This document shows, piece after piece, positions 9,606-19,000 of a DNA stretch of 64,000 nt. Every line of letters starts with the position of its first letter. The stretch's first letter is position 1. The notes below the pieces were generated by a model, which did no database searches, was not told the origin of the DNA, and saw only the letters and a program-made list of their open reading frames with translations. The position numbers were made by a program, and so were the translations under genes. The stretch comes from Pirellulales bacterium (GTDB lineage: Bacteria > Planctomycetota > Planctomycetia > Pirellulales > Lacipirellulaceae), in NCBI GenBank assembly GCA_019636345.1, contig JAHBXQ010000002.1, positions 62,001 to 126,000 of the forward strand, written 5' to 3'.

Positions 9606-10550
9606 TTAGCGGAAGAGGCCGCTGACCGATTCGTTGCGGTGGATCCGCTTGATCGCCTCGCCCAGCAGGGGGGCCACGCTCAAGATCTTCGTTTGGGGCA
9701 GAATTTGATCCTCGTTGAGCGGGATCGAGTCCGTACAGATCAGGCTCGACAGGTTCGCCGAGCGTAGGTTGTCCATCGCGTTGCCGCACAGCACGGCGTG
9801 AGTGACCCCCACGTGGATCTCCCGGACCCCGTGGTCGTGCAGCACTTGCGCGGCGCCGCGGATCGAGCCAGCCGTGCTGATCATGTCGTCGAACATCAGG
9901 GCGATCTTTCCTTTCACGTCGCCCCCCAAGATGTTCGCCTGAACGGTCCGCTCGGGGCTGACCCGGCGTTTGTCGATGATCGCCATCGTCCCCCCGAGCC
10001 GCTTGGCGTGCCCCAGGGCCCGTTTGATGCTCCCCTCGTCGGGGCTGACGATCACCATGTCCTCCTGCGCGATATTCATCCCGATGAAGTGCTGATTGAG
10101 CACTGGGGCCGCGTAGAGATGATCGACCGGCACGTCGAAGAACCCCTGGATCTGGGCTGCGTGCAGGTCCATCGTCAGCACCCGGTCGGCGCCGGCGCGG
10201 GTGATCAGATTGGCGACCAGCTTGGCGGTGATCGGAACCCGCCCTTCGTCTTTGCGATCCTGCCGGGCGTAGCCGAAGTAGGGGAGCACGGCGGTCACCC
10301 GCTCGGCGCTCGCCCGCTTGCAACTGTCGATCAGCACGAGCAGTTGCATCAGATTGTCGTTGACCGGCGGACAGGTCGGCTGCAGCAGGTACACGTCCCG
10401 GCCGCGGATATCCTCGTTGATTTTGCAGGAGATCTCGCCGTCGGGGAACTGTCCGAGCGAAACCTGCCCGAGCGGCACGCCCAAATAGTCGGCGATTTGC
10501 CGGCTGAGGACTTTGTTGGCGTTGCCGCTGAAGAGCTTCAGGTCAGTCAT
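9606..10550 (-). CDS. prs: Ribose-phosphate pyrophosphokinase
   Basis: Makes PRPP from ribose 5-phosphate and ATP for nucleotide, histidine and tryptophan synthesis. It has 314 residues, the normal class I length. The start MTDLKLFSGNANKVLS is the family N-terminus. Motifs seen include the flexible-loop region YFGYARQDRKDEGR, the Mg-binding TMDLHAAQIQGFF and the PRPP-binding FDDMISTAGS. The glmU-like gene lies 94 bp upstream, so the order glmU-prs-rplY-pth is conserved with Firmicutes. Confidence 0.97.
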   Translation of the reverse strand: MTDLKLFSGNANKVLSRQIADYLGVPLGQVSLGQFPDGEISCKINEDIRGRDVYLLQPTCPPVNDNLMQLLVLIDSCKRASAERVTAVLPYFGYARQDRKDEGRVPITAKLVANLITRAGADRVLTMDLHAAQIQGFFDVPVDHLYAAPVLNQHFIGMNIAQEDMVIVSPDEGSIKRALGHAKRLGGTMAIIDKRRVSPERTVQANILGGDVKGKIALMFDDMISTAGSIRGAAQVLHDHGVREIHVGVTHAVLCGNAMDNLRSANLSSLICTDSIPLNEDQILPQTKILSVAPLLGEAIKRIHRNESVSGLFR

Positions 10551-10644
10551 GACGAGGGGCGAGAGGTCCGAGGCCAGTTGTCGGGCAATATTGTTCGCGG
10601 CGGGCGCCGCACCAGTCGGCCAATTCCTTAGGCCGCACGACGAA

Positions 10645-11412
10645 TCAGTCGGCGCTTCCCGCAGCATAACCCAACTCGGCGAGCGCCGCCTCCACCGCCG
10701 GCAAATCTTCCCCGCGATTGACGCTCAACGCTTCGCACGGCGCCAAGGCCGGCAACGCCAGCACCGTGCGGCCCTCGGCCAGCAGGATCGCGGGGCAATC
10801 GGTCACGTAGTACTCGGCCTGGGCGTTGTCGGCCGTCAGTTGGTCGAGGGCGCCAAGGAGCGCCGCGGCGTCGAAGACGTACGTGCTGGCGTTGATCTCG
10901 CGGATCGCCCGCTGCGAGTCGGTCGCGTCCTTTTCCTCGACGATCGCAGTGAACCGGCCCGCCGCGTCGCGGACGATGCGGCCAAACCCCGCGGGGTCGT
11001 CCTTTTCGATCGTCCCCAGCACGCAGGCGGCGCTGCGACGGTCCATCTCGTCGAGCAGCTTCTCCACCGACGTCGCCTGGAGCAGGGGCGAGTCCCCAGT
11101 GACGATCACCACCGGGCCGGCGTGCTCGGCAAGTTGCCGGCGACACGTCATCACGGCGTGCCCCGTGCCGAGCTGCTCGGTTTGGTCGGCGAACTCGATC
11201 CCCGGCACGTCGGCCAATTCCTGCCGAACCAACTCGGCTCGGTAGCCGACGACGACGACGATCCGCCCGACCCCCGCCGCCCGGAGGGCGTCGATCACGT
11301 AGCGAACCATCGGCCGGCCGCGGGCCGGGACAAGCACCTTCGGAAGGTCCGATTTCATCCGCGTCCCCTTCCCGGCGGCGAGGACGACGGCCATGACGGG
11401 GAGGGAGGGCAT
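10645..11412 (-). CDS. GlmU-like nucleotidyltransferase, uridylyltransferase domain only
   Basis: Probable UDP-N-acetylglucosamine pyrophosphorylase. It has 255 residues and contains only the Rossmann-type NTP transferase domain: MAVVLAAGKGTRMKSDLPKV, QLGTGHAV, VVIVTGDSPLL, and AEYYVTDCPAILL. Bacterial GlmU normally continues with a left-handed beta-helix acetyltransferase domain of about 200 residues, which is absent here. Its place upstream of prs supports a GlmU role. The start could be the ATG at 11412 or 18 bases further in at 11394; neither has a strong Shine-Dalgarno. The acetyltransferase step is presumably encoded elsewhere. Confidence 0.8.
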   Translation of the reverse strand: MPSLPVMAVVLAAGKGTRMKSDLPKVLVPARGRPMVRYVIDALRAAGVGRIVVVVGYRAELVRQELADVPGIEFADQTEQLGTGHAVMTCRRQLAEHAGPVVIVTGDSPLLQATSVEKLLDEMDRRSAACVLGTIEKDDPAGFGRIVRDAAGRFTAIVEEKDATDSQRAIREINASTYVFDAAALLGALDQLTADNAQAEYYVTDCPAILLAEGRTVLALPALAPCEALSVNRGEDLPAVEAALAELGYAAGSAD

Positions 11413-11797
11413 AGCGGGAGAAAAGTAGTGCGGCGGAGAGGGGGAAAGGCAGATTCGCGGCGAGTTATCTTGCCAGATGCGGGGCGGGGATTCTACCGCT
11501 AAGCCGTCAGTGTCCGGCCCGATCAGTCTTCCCCGGGGCGCCATGCCCTCGTCCGCGTGGGCATGGGACGTGTCGGGAAGTCATGGCCACGACGGCGGAC
11601 CGTCGAGGCCGTGCCGCTCGTCCGTTGGAACAACGGATCGGCCCAGACCCCGCCCGGGCACTCCTTTCCCCCCGATTGCACGGGCCGTAAACTACGGGAT
11701 TCGATTGATTCCGCTTCGTTTCCCCTTGGTCGTCGCCGTGCCTGCCGTTCTCGCCGCCGCGCCGCCCCGGTCCCGCCCCTCGCGGAGGTTCGCACCC
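11413..11797. other. Divergent intergenic region glmU-like / argB
   Basis: A 385-bp gap between divergent genes that should hold promoters for both the glmU-like operon and the arg cluster. I see no ARG-box palindrome, riboswitch or confident -35/-10 pair. A GGAGG at 11784-11788 serves the argB start. Confidence 0.4.
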
Positions 11798-12691
11798 TTG
11801 CAAGACGCGATTGAAAAGGCTGCCGTGCTCATCGAGGCGATGGGCTGGATTCGCGAGTTCCGCGACAAGGTGACCGTCATCAAGCTCGGCGGTTCGGTCA
11901 TGGAGGAGCCCGAAGCCCTGGCCAACCTGCTGGTGGACATCGTGTTCATGGAGACCGTCGGCATGCGGCCGATCATCGTCCACGGCGGCGGGGCGGCGAT
12001 CACCCGCGCGATGGCCGAGGCGAAGATCGAAGCCCGGTTCATCCAGGGCCGTCGCTACACCGACGAGGCGACCCTTGCGATCGTCGAGAGGGTGCTCGCC
12101 GGCGAGATCAATGAATCGATCGCCGCGCGGATCGAGGAGTTCGGCGGGCGGGCGATGCCGCTTAACTTCGCCGGCCCCGCGAACAACAATGTCCTGTTCG
12201 GCGAGCGGCTGACGCTCTCCGGCCCCGACGGTGCGTCCGTCGACCTCGGCGCCGTGGGGACCGTGACGCGGGTCAATCGCGAGGTGCTCGACAACCTCAC
12301 CTTCGCCGGCCAAGTGCCGGTGATCCCCTCGATGTGCGAGACCGACTCGGGCGAGCGGCTCAACGTCAACGCCGACACCGCTGCGACGGCCGTCGCCCAG
12401 GCGGTCGGGGCCGAAAAGCTGGTCTTCTTGAGCGACGTGAACGGCGTGCGCCGCGACAAGGACGACCCGGAGTCGCTCATTCATTCGCTTACCGCCGGCG
12501 AAGCCCGCGCCCTGATCGCCGACGGCAGCATCGAAAGCGGCATGATCCCCAAGGTCGAAGCGTGCCTGGAAACGCTCAGCCGCGGGGTACGAAAGATCCA
12601 CATCATCGACGGCCGCCTGCGCCACTCGCTGCTGTTGGAAATCTACACCAATCGCGGCGTCGGCACCGAACTGGTGGCCGAACCTGCGTGA
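11798..12691 (+). CDS. argB: Acetylglutamate kinase
   Basis: Second step of arginine synthesis: phosphorylates N-acetylglutamate. It has 297 residues. The TTG start at 11798 is chosen because GGAGG lies 9 nt upstream and the product (M)[13 protein letters not shown] matches the family N-terminus; longer forms are unconserved. The ATP-site KLGGSVM is at 29-35 and the substrate-site HGGG at 62-65. [10 protein letters not shown] near the C-terminus binds nucleotide. The N-terminal helix typical of arginine-sensitive hexameric NAGK is present, so feedback inhibition is plausible. argD follows after 132 bp. Confidence 0.95.
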   Translation: MQDAIEKAAVLIEAMGWIREFRDKVTVIKLGGSVMEEPEALANLLVDIVFMETVGMRPIIVHGGGAAITRAMAEAKIEARFIQGRRYTDEATLAIVERVLAGEINESIAARIEEFGGRAMPLNFAGPANNNVLFGERLTLSGPDGASVDLGAVGTVTRVNREVLDNLTFAGQVPVIPSMCETDSGERLNVNADTAATAVAQAVGAEKLVFLSDVNGVRRDKDDPESLIHSLTAGEARALIADGSIESGMIPKVEACLETLSRGVRKIHIIDGRLRHSLLLEIYTNRGVGTELVAEPA

Positions 12692-12737
12692 ACGACCTGG
12701 CGTCTTCCCAACAACCGTTCCTGATTTCAATACGCTT

Positions 12738-12800
12738 ACGCAAAGACGCAGGATGAACGCGGAGCGTCGCGCTCTGCGTCCTTGTCGCCGCTGCGTCAGT
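12738..12800. repeat. Degenerate palindromic element between argB and argD
   Basis: The gap holds GACGCAG and CTGCGTC in opposite orientation, with further GCGTC copies. It resembles the dispersed 'cgcaaagacgcag' intergenic repeats that I recall from planctomycete genomes. The copy is imperfect, and membership of a repeat family is inferred. Confidence 0.35.
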
Positions 12801-12823
12801 CCCTTTCCGACCTGGAGTGTCGT

Positions 12824-14026
12824 GTGTCCGTCGCCGCCGCCAGCATGTCGCCTGAAACCGCCGCATTGTTCGAGGAGTACGTGATCCCCAACTACCGCCG
12901 GTACGAGATCTCGCTCGTGCGGGGGGAGAACTCGCTCGTCTGGGACGATCAGGGGAACCAGTATCTCGACTTCTTTCCCGGCTGGGGCTGCAATCTGTTG
13001 GGGCACTGTCCGCCGGCAGTCGTCGCGGCCGTGCAGGAGCAGGTCGCCGAGCTGATCCACGTCCCCAACAGTTGGCACATGGAAGCCCAGGGGCGGTGGG
13101 CCAAGCTGCTCAGCGAACGCTCGTTCGGCGGCAAGGCGTTCTTCTGCAACTCAGGGGCCGAGGCGAACGAAGCGGCCATCAAGCTCGCCCGACTCCACAC
13201 CCCCAAGCACAAGTACAAGATCGTCACCTTCGAGGGGGGCTTTCACGGTCGAACCTACGGCGCCACCAGCGCCACGGCCCAGCCGAAATACCACGAGGGG
13301 ATCGGCCCGCTGGCGCCCGGGTTCATGTATTGCCCCTTCGGCGATCTCGACGCGGTGCGGGCGAAAGTCGACGACGAAACGTGCGCGATCCTGGTCGAGC
13401 CGATCCAGGGGGAAGGGGGCATCCGCATCGCTCCCCCCGGGTTCCTCGAAGGGCTGCGCGCAATCGCCGACGAGCGCGAGTTGGTGCTGGTCTTCGATGA
13501 AGTCCAAGCCGGCTGCGGCCGCACGGGACGTTGGTTCGCCTACCAGCACTTCGGCGTCACGCCCGACGTGATGACGCTCGCCAAGAGCCTCTGCGGCGGC
13601 GTCGCGGGGGCGGCGATGCTGTGCAAGAAGGAGCTCGCCCCCAGTTTGCGCCCCGGGATGCACGCCGCGACGTTCGGCGGAAACCCGCTGGCCGCTCGGG
13701 CGGGGATCGCCACGATCGAAACCATCGAGCAGGAAGGCCTTCTCAAACGGACCGTCGAGTTGGGCGAACTGTTCCGCCGCGAGTTGGCCCCGTTGGTCGA
13801 CGAATTGCCGGTCGTGGTCGAGTTGCGGCAGATCGGCCTGATGATCGGACTGGAACTGGCCGTCGACGCCACGCCGATCGTCCAGCGGTGCCTGGAACGC
13901 CGCTTGCTGATCAACGCGACCCAGGGGACGGTCGTCCGCCTGCTGCCGGCGATGACGCTGTCCGACGATCAGGTTCGCGAAGGGTGCGCGATTCTCGCAG
14001 ACGCGCTGCGCAGCTACACGCCATAA
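12824..14026 (+). CDS. argD: Acetylornithine/succinyldiaminopimelate aminotransferase
   Basis: PLP-dependent class III aminotransferase that makes N-acetylornithine from the semialdehyde and glutamate. It has 400 residues with the GTG start at 12824 (GGAG 6 nt upstream). An ATG 21 bases further in is the alternative. Key residues: the PLP-lysine K254 in [11 protein letters not shown]225 in [13 protein letters not shown], and [14 protein letters not shown] with phosphate contacts. Position between argB and argF supports the acetylornithine role over other class III aminotransferases. Confidence 0.93.
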   Translation: MSVAAASMSPETAALFEEYVIPNYRRYEISLVRGENSLVWDDQGNQYLDFFPGWGCNLLGHCPPAVVAAVQEQVAELIHVPNSWHMEAQGRWAKLLSERSFGGKAFFCNSGAEANEAAIKLARLHTPKHKYKIVTFEGGFHGRTYGATSATAQPKYHEGIGPLAPGFMYCPFGDLDAVRAKVDDETCAILVEPIQGEGGIRIAPPGFLEGLRAIADERELVLVFDEVQAGCGRTGRWFAYQHFGVTPDVMTLAKSLCGGVAGAAMLCKKELAPSLRPGMHAATFGGNPLAARAGIATIETIEQEGLLKRTVELGELFRRELAPLVDELPVVVELRQIGLMIGLELAVDATPIVQRCLERRLLINATQGTVVRLLPAMTLSDDQVREGCAILADALRSYTP

Positions 14027-14046
14027 TACTCAATCGCATTCCTGTC

Positions 14047-14151
14047 ACCGCGGAGGTCGCCGAAGACGCACAGCCGAGAGAGCGATTGGGAACGAGTGCG
14101 GGTCTTCGCGTGCACTTCCCGTTTCTGCTTTCCGCACGTGTCCTCCGTGGC
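14047..14151. repeat. Imperfect palindrome between argD and argF
   Basis: ACCGCGGAGG at the left pairs imperfectly with CCTCCGTGGC at the right (8 of 10). Internally, CGAAGAC (14061) pairs with GTCTTCG (14102). It looks like a decayed copy of a dispersed intergenic palindrome built from 'cacggagg' and 'gaagacgca' words. It would fold in the argD-argF transcript. Confidence 0.4.
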
Positions 14152-14183
14152 GAATCGTCTGCCCCGTTTTTCAGAGTCCCGCC

Positions 14184-15101
14184 ATGCGACATCTGTTGTC
14201 CGTCGACAATCTGACCTCCAAGGAAATCCAGCGGATCTTCGCGATCAGCGCGGATCTGAAGCAGAAGTATCGCGAAGGAGTCCGCGAGCCGTTGTTGCCG
14301 GGGCGGGTGATGGCATTGCTGTTCGAAAAACCGTCGCTGCGGACCCGGGTCAGCTTCGAAGCGGGGATGACCCACCTCGGCGGGGCGAGCCTGATGCTCG
14401 GCGACGATGCAGGGTTCGGCAAGCGCGAAACGATCGCCGACTTCACGCGCGTGTTGAGCGAGATGGTCGACGTGATCGTCGTTCGGGCCAAGGCTCACGC
14501 CACCGTCGAGGGGGTCGCCAAGCACGCTGCCTGCGCGGTCATCAACGGCTTGACCGACCGTTCGCACCCTTGCCAGGCGCTGGCCGACGTGTTCACGGTC
14601 CGCGAGCAATTCGGCACGCTGGAGGGTGCGAAGATCGCGTGGGTCGGCGATGCGAACAACGTGTCGCGGAGCCTGGCCATGGCCTGTGCGCTGTTGGGAG
14701 TGTCGTTCGCCGCGGCGACTCCCCCTGGGTACGAGTTCGACGAAAAGTTCCTCGCTGAGTGCCGCGCCGCGGCGCCCGACGCCAAGATCTTGGCGACGCA
14801 CGACCCCCGCGAAGCGGTCGCCGGGGCCTCGGCCGTGTACACCGACGTCTGGGCGAGCATGGGTCAGGAAGCCGAGCAGACGCAACGCAAGGCCGACTTC
14901 GCCGCTTACCAGGTCAACGGCGAGTTGATGAAGGCCGCGGGGAGCGCGGCCCGGTTCATGCACTGTTTGCCGGCCCGTCGGGGCGAGGAAGTGACCGACG
15001 AAGTGATGGACAGTCCCTACAGCATCGTCGTCGAGCAGGCGGCCAATCGCATGCATGTGCAAAAGGGCGTGCTCGTGTGGCTGTTGGGGGCGCAGTCCTG
15101 A
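14184..15101 (+). CDS. argF: Ornithine carbamoyltransferase
   Basis: Transfers the carbamoyl group to ornithine to give citrulline. It has 305 residues, the standard length. The carbamoyl-phosphate site SLRTR is at 51-55 (the SxRTR consensus), HPCQ at 128-131, and the ornithine/catalytic loop HCLPA at 260-264. DVWASMG at 221-227 is the DxxxSMG ornithine motif and distinguishes it from aspartate and acetylornithine carbamoyltransferases. It is the third gene of the arg cluster; argC, argJ, argG and argH are not in the window. Confidence 0.96.
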   Translation: MRHLLSVDNLTSKEIQRIFAISADLKQKYREGVREPLLPGRVMALLFEKPSLRTRVSFEAGMTHLGGASLMLGDDAGFGKRETIADFTRVLSEMVDVIVVRAKAHATVEGVAKHAACAVINGLTDRSHPCQALADVFTVREQFGTLEGAKIAWVGDANNVSRSLAMACALLGVSFAAATPPGYEFDEKFLAECRAAAPDAKILATHDPREAVAGASAVYTDVWASMGQEAEQTQRKADFAAYQVNGELMKAAGSAARFMHCLPARRGEEVTDEVMDSPYSIVVEQAANRMHVQKGVLVWLLGAQS

Positions 15102-15195
15102 AGCCAGGGGCGACTCCCGCCGACGAGCGGGGGCAGTCAGCCCTCTGGCTGCCGCTTGCGGCGATTTCCGTATTACCCTGTTGAAAGTCCCGCGC

Positions 15196-15906
15196 ATGCC
15201 GAACGACCACCGCCCTGCCGACGCCCTTCGCCGTTGGTCGATTGAACCCGCTCCGTACGGCGCCGCGCTCGGGCGGGTGATCGTCGGCGCCGGCCGGACC
15301 ACGGTGCTGTGCACCGCGAGCGTCGCCGAGGAGGTTCCCCCCTGGATGAAAGGGCAGGGACGCGGCTGGGTCACGGCCGAGTACAACATGCTCCCGGGCA
15401 GCACCGCCCCGCGCAAACCTCGCGAACGGAGCGGAAAGGTCGACGGCCGAACGACGGAAATCCAGCGGCTGATCGGCCGCAGCCTGCGGGCGATCATCGA
15501 CTTGGACGCCCTGGGGGAGCGGACAGTCACGATCGATTGCGACGTGCTTGAGGCGGACGGCGGAACCCGCACGGCGTCGATCACCGGCGGGTACGTGGCG
15601 CTCGCCCGGGCGCTCGCCGCGGTCGAGTCCTTCGCCGATGGAGAGCTTCCGCTTCGCGACAGCGTCGCCGCGGTCAGCGTCGGCGTCGTGGGAGGGCGGC
15701 CAGCGTTGGATCTCGACTACGAGCAGGACTTCGCCGCCGAAGTGGACATGAACGTCGTCATGACCGGCGCAGGGCGATTCGTCGAGGTCCAAGGGACCGG
15801 CGAGGAGGCGACCTTCGACGACGAACAGTTGCAGGCGATGTTGTCGCTTGCCAAACGGGGCATCGTCGAGTTGGTTGCGCTGCAGCGGTCGGCCGTCCGG
15901 GCCTAA
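15196..15906 (+). CDS. rph: Ribonuclease PH
   Basis: Phosphorolytic 3'-5' exoribonuclease that trims tRNA 3' ends. It has 236 residues, the normal length. The ATG at 15196 gives an early family-type N-terminus ([10 protein letters not shown]). Motifs include [40 protein letters not shown] (phosphate binding) and [18 protein letters not shown]. The hexamer-type fold lies wholly within one domain. In many bacteria rph precedes rdgB; here rdgB is 40 kb away at 55835. Confidence 0.95.
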   Translation: MPNDHRPADALRRWSIEPAPYGAALGRVIVGAGRTTVLCTASVAEEVPPWMKGQGRGWVTAEYNMLPGSTAPRKPRERSGKVDGRTTEIQRLIGRSLRAIIDLDALGERTVTIDCDVLEADGGTRTASITGGYVALARALAAVESFADGELPLRDSVAAVSVGVVGGRPALDLDYEQDFAAEVDMNVVMTGAGRFVEVQGTGEEATFDDEQLQAMLSLAKRGIVELVALQRSAVRA

Positions 15907-16032
15907 CTGGGAAAGGACGTGGGGATTTGCGCGCGGACCGATGCACATATTCGCCCGCGCAAGAGGCAATCCTGAAACGTGCTTGTCCCCCAGCATGAAC
16001 CGTGTCCAAGCCGGGAACTCGACTCGGCGCAT

Positions 16033-16065
16033 AAAAAGCGAGCGTTCATGTAGAACGCTCGCTTT
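16033..16065 (-). terminator. Intrinsic terminator of the VWA gene
   Basis: On the minus strand a 13-bp perfect stem (AAAGCGAGCGTTC with GAACGCTCGCTTT, 5-nt loop) is followed by a run of five T. It ends 35 bases past the VWA-protein stop codon, a textbook Rho-independent terminator. The plus-strand rph gene ends 126 bases away on the other side. Confidence 0.85.
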
Positions 16066-16099
16066 GGAACTAATCGATTGGGCCCGGCAGAGCCGTAGC

Positions 16100-19000
16100 T
16101 TAGAATCCGCCGAGGCCGCCGCCCCCCCCGCCGAGGCCGCCCCCGCCCCCGCCGCCGATGCCGCCAGCGCCGCCGCCGGCGCCACCGCCGCCAACCTGCT
16201 GGCTGGCGCCGGAAAACGTGAAGGTCGTCACGTTGCCGATGCCCGAGAAGTTGGGGGCCGCAGTGATGCGAACATAGCGGCGATCGGCCGAGACCACGGC
16301 TTGCGCCTGCATGGTCGTGCCGTCGGGCAGCGTCTGGATGATCGGCATGAAGCCGACGGCCCCGCCAAGGGCCAGTCCCAACTGACGTCGCAGGCCGAGT
16401 CCGAGATTCGACCCGCTGTTGTTGCCGCCGACGGTCGGATCGGAGAGCGATCCCAACTGCTGACTGAGCAGGGCCCGGCCGACGGCTTCTTGCCGCGACA
16501 CGGCTTGAGCCAATTGTTGATTCGCCAGGGGCTCGATCCGGCGACCTTGTTCCAGCGTGAACAGCACGACCGAGTCGTCGTCCCCCACGGGGATGAACTG
16601 CCGTTCGTGCTTTTCGTTTTGACTGCGGTAATTCAGATAGACGTCGACGGCCACCTTGTCGGCGACCAACTCGCCCCAAACTTTGCGAACTCGCACCTTG
16701 TACTCGCCGGCAAAGCCCTGCGAACAGACGTACGTTTCGCTGAAGCCGTCGGGGCTTGGCTGTTCATAGTTGGCGTAGGAGTCTCCCAGGCAAACCCCGC
16801 CGCCGGCGGTGCGTTGCTGCTGCAGCGAGCAGACGGCGCCGGTGGGGTCCTCGACTAGCAGGTCGACGTCGGCCTCGCCCGACCACGAGACGCGGACGAC
16901 GCAGTCGCGGATGAGGGCCGCGTCCAATTCCTGCTGATAGGCGGCGAGGGTCTCGTTGTCGCCCGACTCGCGGTATTGGTCGACCAGGGCTTTGGCGGCT
17001 CGTACCGCCGCGGTTTGGACCGCTTCCTGCTCCCTCGGCCACGCCTGGCGCAAAATGCCCAAAGTAGCCCAGCGGATGCCCTCGGGATTCTCGGCCCGTT
17101 GCGCCGCGGCCAACCCGCAGGCGTACGCCTCGAAGTTCAGCGGAGCCGCCTTGACGACCTGCCGGTACACGTCAACCGCCCGTTGATCGAGCCCGATGTG
17201 GGACAGGTACGCTGCGATCAGCATCAATTCATCGGGCGAGGTGCTGAAGTCGCAAGCCGACATCACGGCCCGCTCGACCTCGATTTGCGGGCGCCCGTCG
17301 AGTTCCATGGCAATGCCCAGCGTTTCGTACATCCACGGTTGAGGTTGCCCGTTGCGGAGCGCGGCCTGGACCAGGGCGATCGCCTGGTCGAACCGATTTT
17401 TGCTCATGAGAGTTTTGGCGGCACGGCGGACCGCGGTCGGGTCGAGCCGCTGGGAACTGAACTGCTGCTGCCAGAATTCGGCCGGGGCGAGCGATTCGTC
17501 GAGGACGATCCCCTTGGCGAGCACGGTGGTTTTGCCAGTCGTCTCGGCAACAGCTTCCGAGTCCGGGGTTTTGGGAGCAGCTGTTGCAGGTTGGATTTGG
17601 ACGTCGTCGGGCACGGCGAAGAATCCGCCGCCGCCGCCCATGCCGCCGCCTCCCATGCCGCCACCCATGCCTCCCATGCCGCCGCCCATTCCGCCCCCCA
17701 TACCGCCGCCCATGCCGCCGCCCATGCCGCCGCCCATGCCGCCGCCCATCATGCCGCCGCCCATCATGCCGCCGCCGAGCTGCTCAATCGGCAACACGAG
17801 GTCGGCGACCGGGTAGACTTTGACCTGCAGCCGCTGCCCGGCTTCATCTTCAGACGTGATCAGCAGCACTTCGTTGTCGATGATGTAGGTCAGGTCCTCG
17901 ACCTCCTTGAGCATCAGTTCGAGCGCCGAGCGGAGCGAGATGTTCGAATAATCGACGGAAATTTCCACCTCGGGGCTGATGGCCAGCGCATCGAGGGCCG
18001 TGCGATCGAACACGATCGGGATCTCGTAGTCGTCCGAGATCGCGGCGGTGATCTGGTTGAGCGGCGTTTCGATGTACTGCAGAGGTTGGATCAGCGGTTT
18101 GCGCAGTGCATCGTAGATCCGCGACTCGGCCTCTCCCTGGCTTTTCAGGTCCACCGCGGCGTAGCGCTTCTTGCGGCGATTGCTCAGCTCTTCCCAAATC
18201 TGCGCTTCGGGGTAGATGATCGGCGGGTTGTCCGGGAACGGGATGTGGGACAGTTCGATCTGGTACATCGCGTCGAACGCCGCGGCGTGCCGGGCCGAGC
18301 GGGCGACTTGCTGCAGGTAGTGGTGCCGTTTGTGACGCGACCACAACGTCGCCATCCGAGCGGTGACGCCGTCGGGGTCGATTTCTTCGACGATCGCGGC
18401 GACTTCTTCGGCCTCGACGTACTTGCGTTCGTCCATCAGCGCGTTGAAACGGTCCATAAGCTGCTTCTCGCGCTCGATGCGGCGAGCGAGACGATCGTCG
18501 AGCACCCGCCGTTCGCGGGCCGCCGCCAGTTCCTGCTGCTTTTGCCGGTTCAGTTCATCCAGAAGCGACGACTGGCGGCGAGCCTCTTTCATGGCGATTT
18601 GCAGCTTGTCGACCAACTCGGCGCGGCGAGCCGGATCAATGTTGGCCGTCTTGTTGACGTTGTCGAGTTGCAGCTTGAGATCCTGGATCACCAGCGCCGG
18701 CTCGGTCCGCATCCGGCGCCGGGCGTCGATGACGACGTTTTCGATCTCCTTTTGCAGCATCTGGGCGAAGACGCGCCGCTCTTGTTCCACCTCGTCCAGG
18801 AAGGCGCCCCCCTGCGGGACGTTGCTGAGCAGCGAGGGATCGTCGAGCAAGCTGGCCCGGGGCCCGCTTGGGACGGCGATGCCAGGGCCAACGCCTTCGG
18901 CCGCCGGCGGATTGACGAGGATGATGCCTTGGTCTCCGGTTGCCGGCTCGGCGGCGGACTCGACGACGACGCTGCCGTCCTCGAGCACCGTGCCGGGAAC

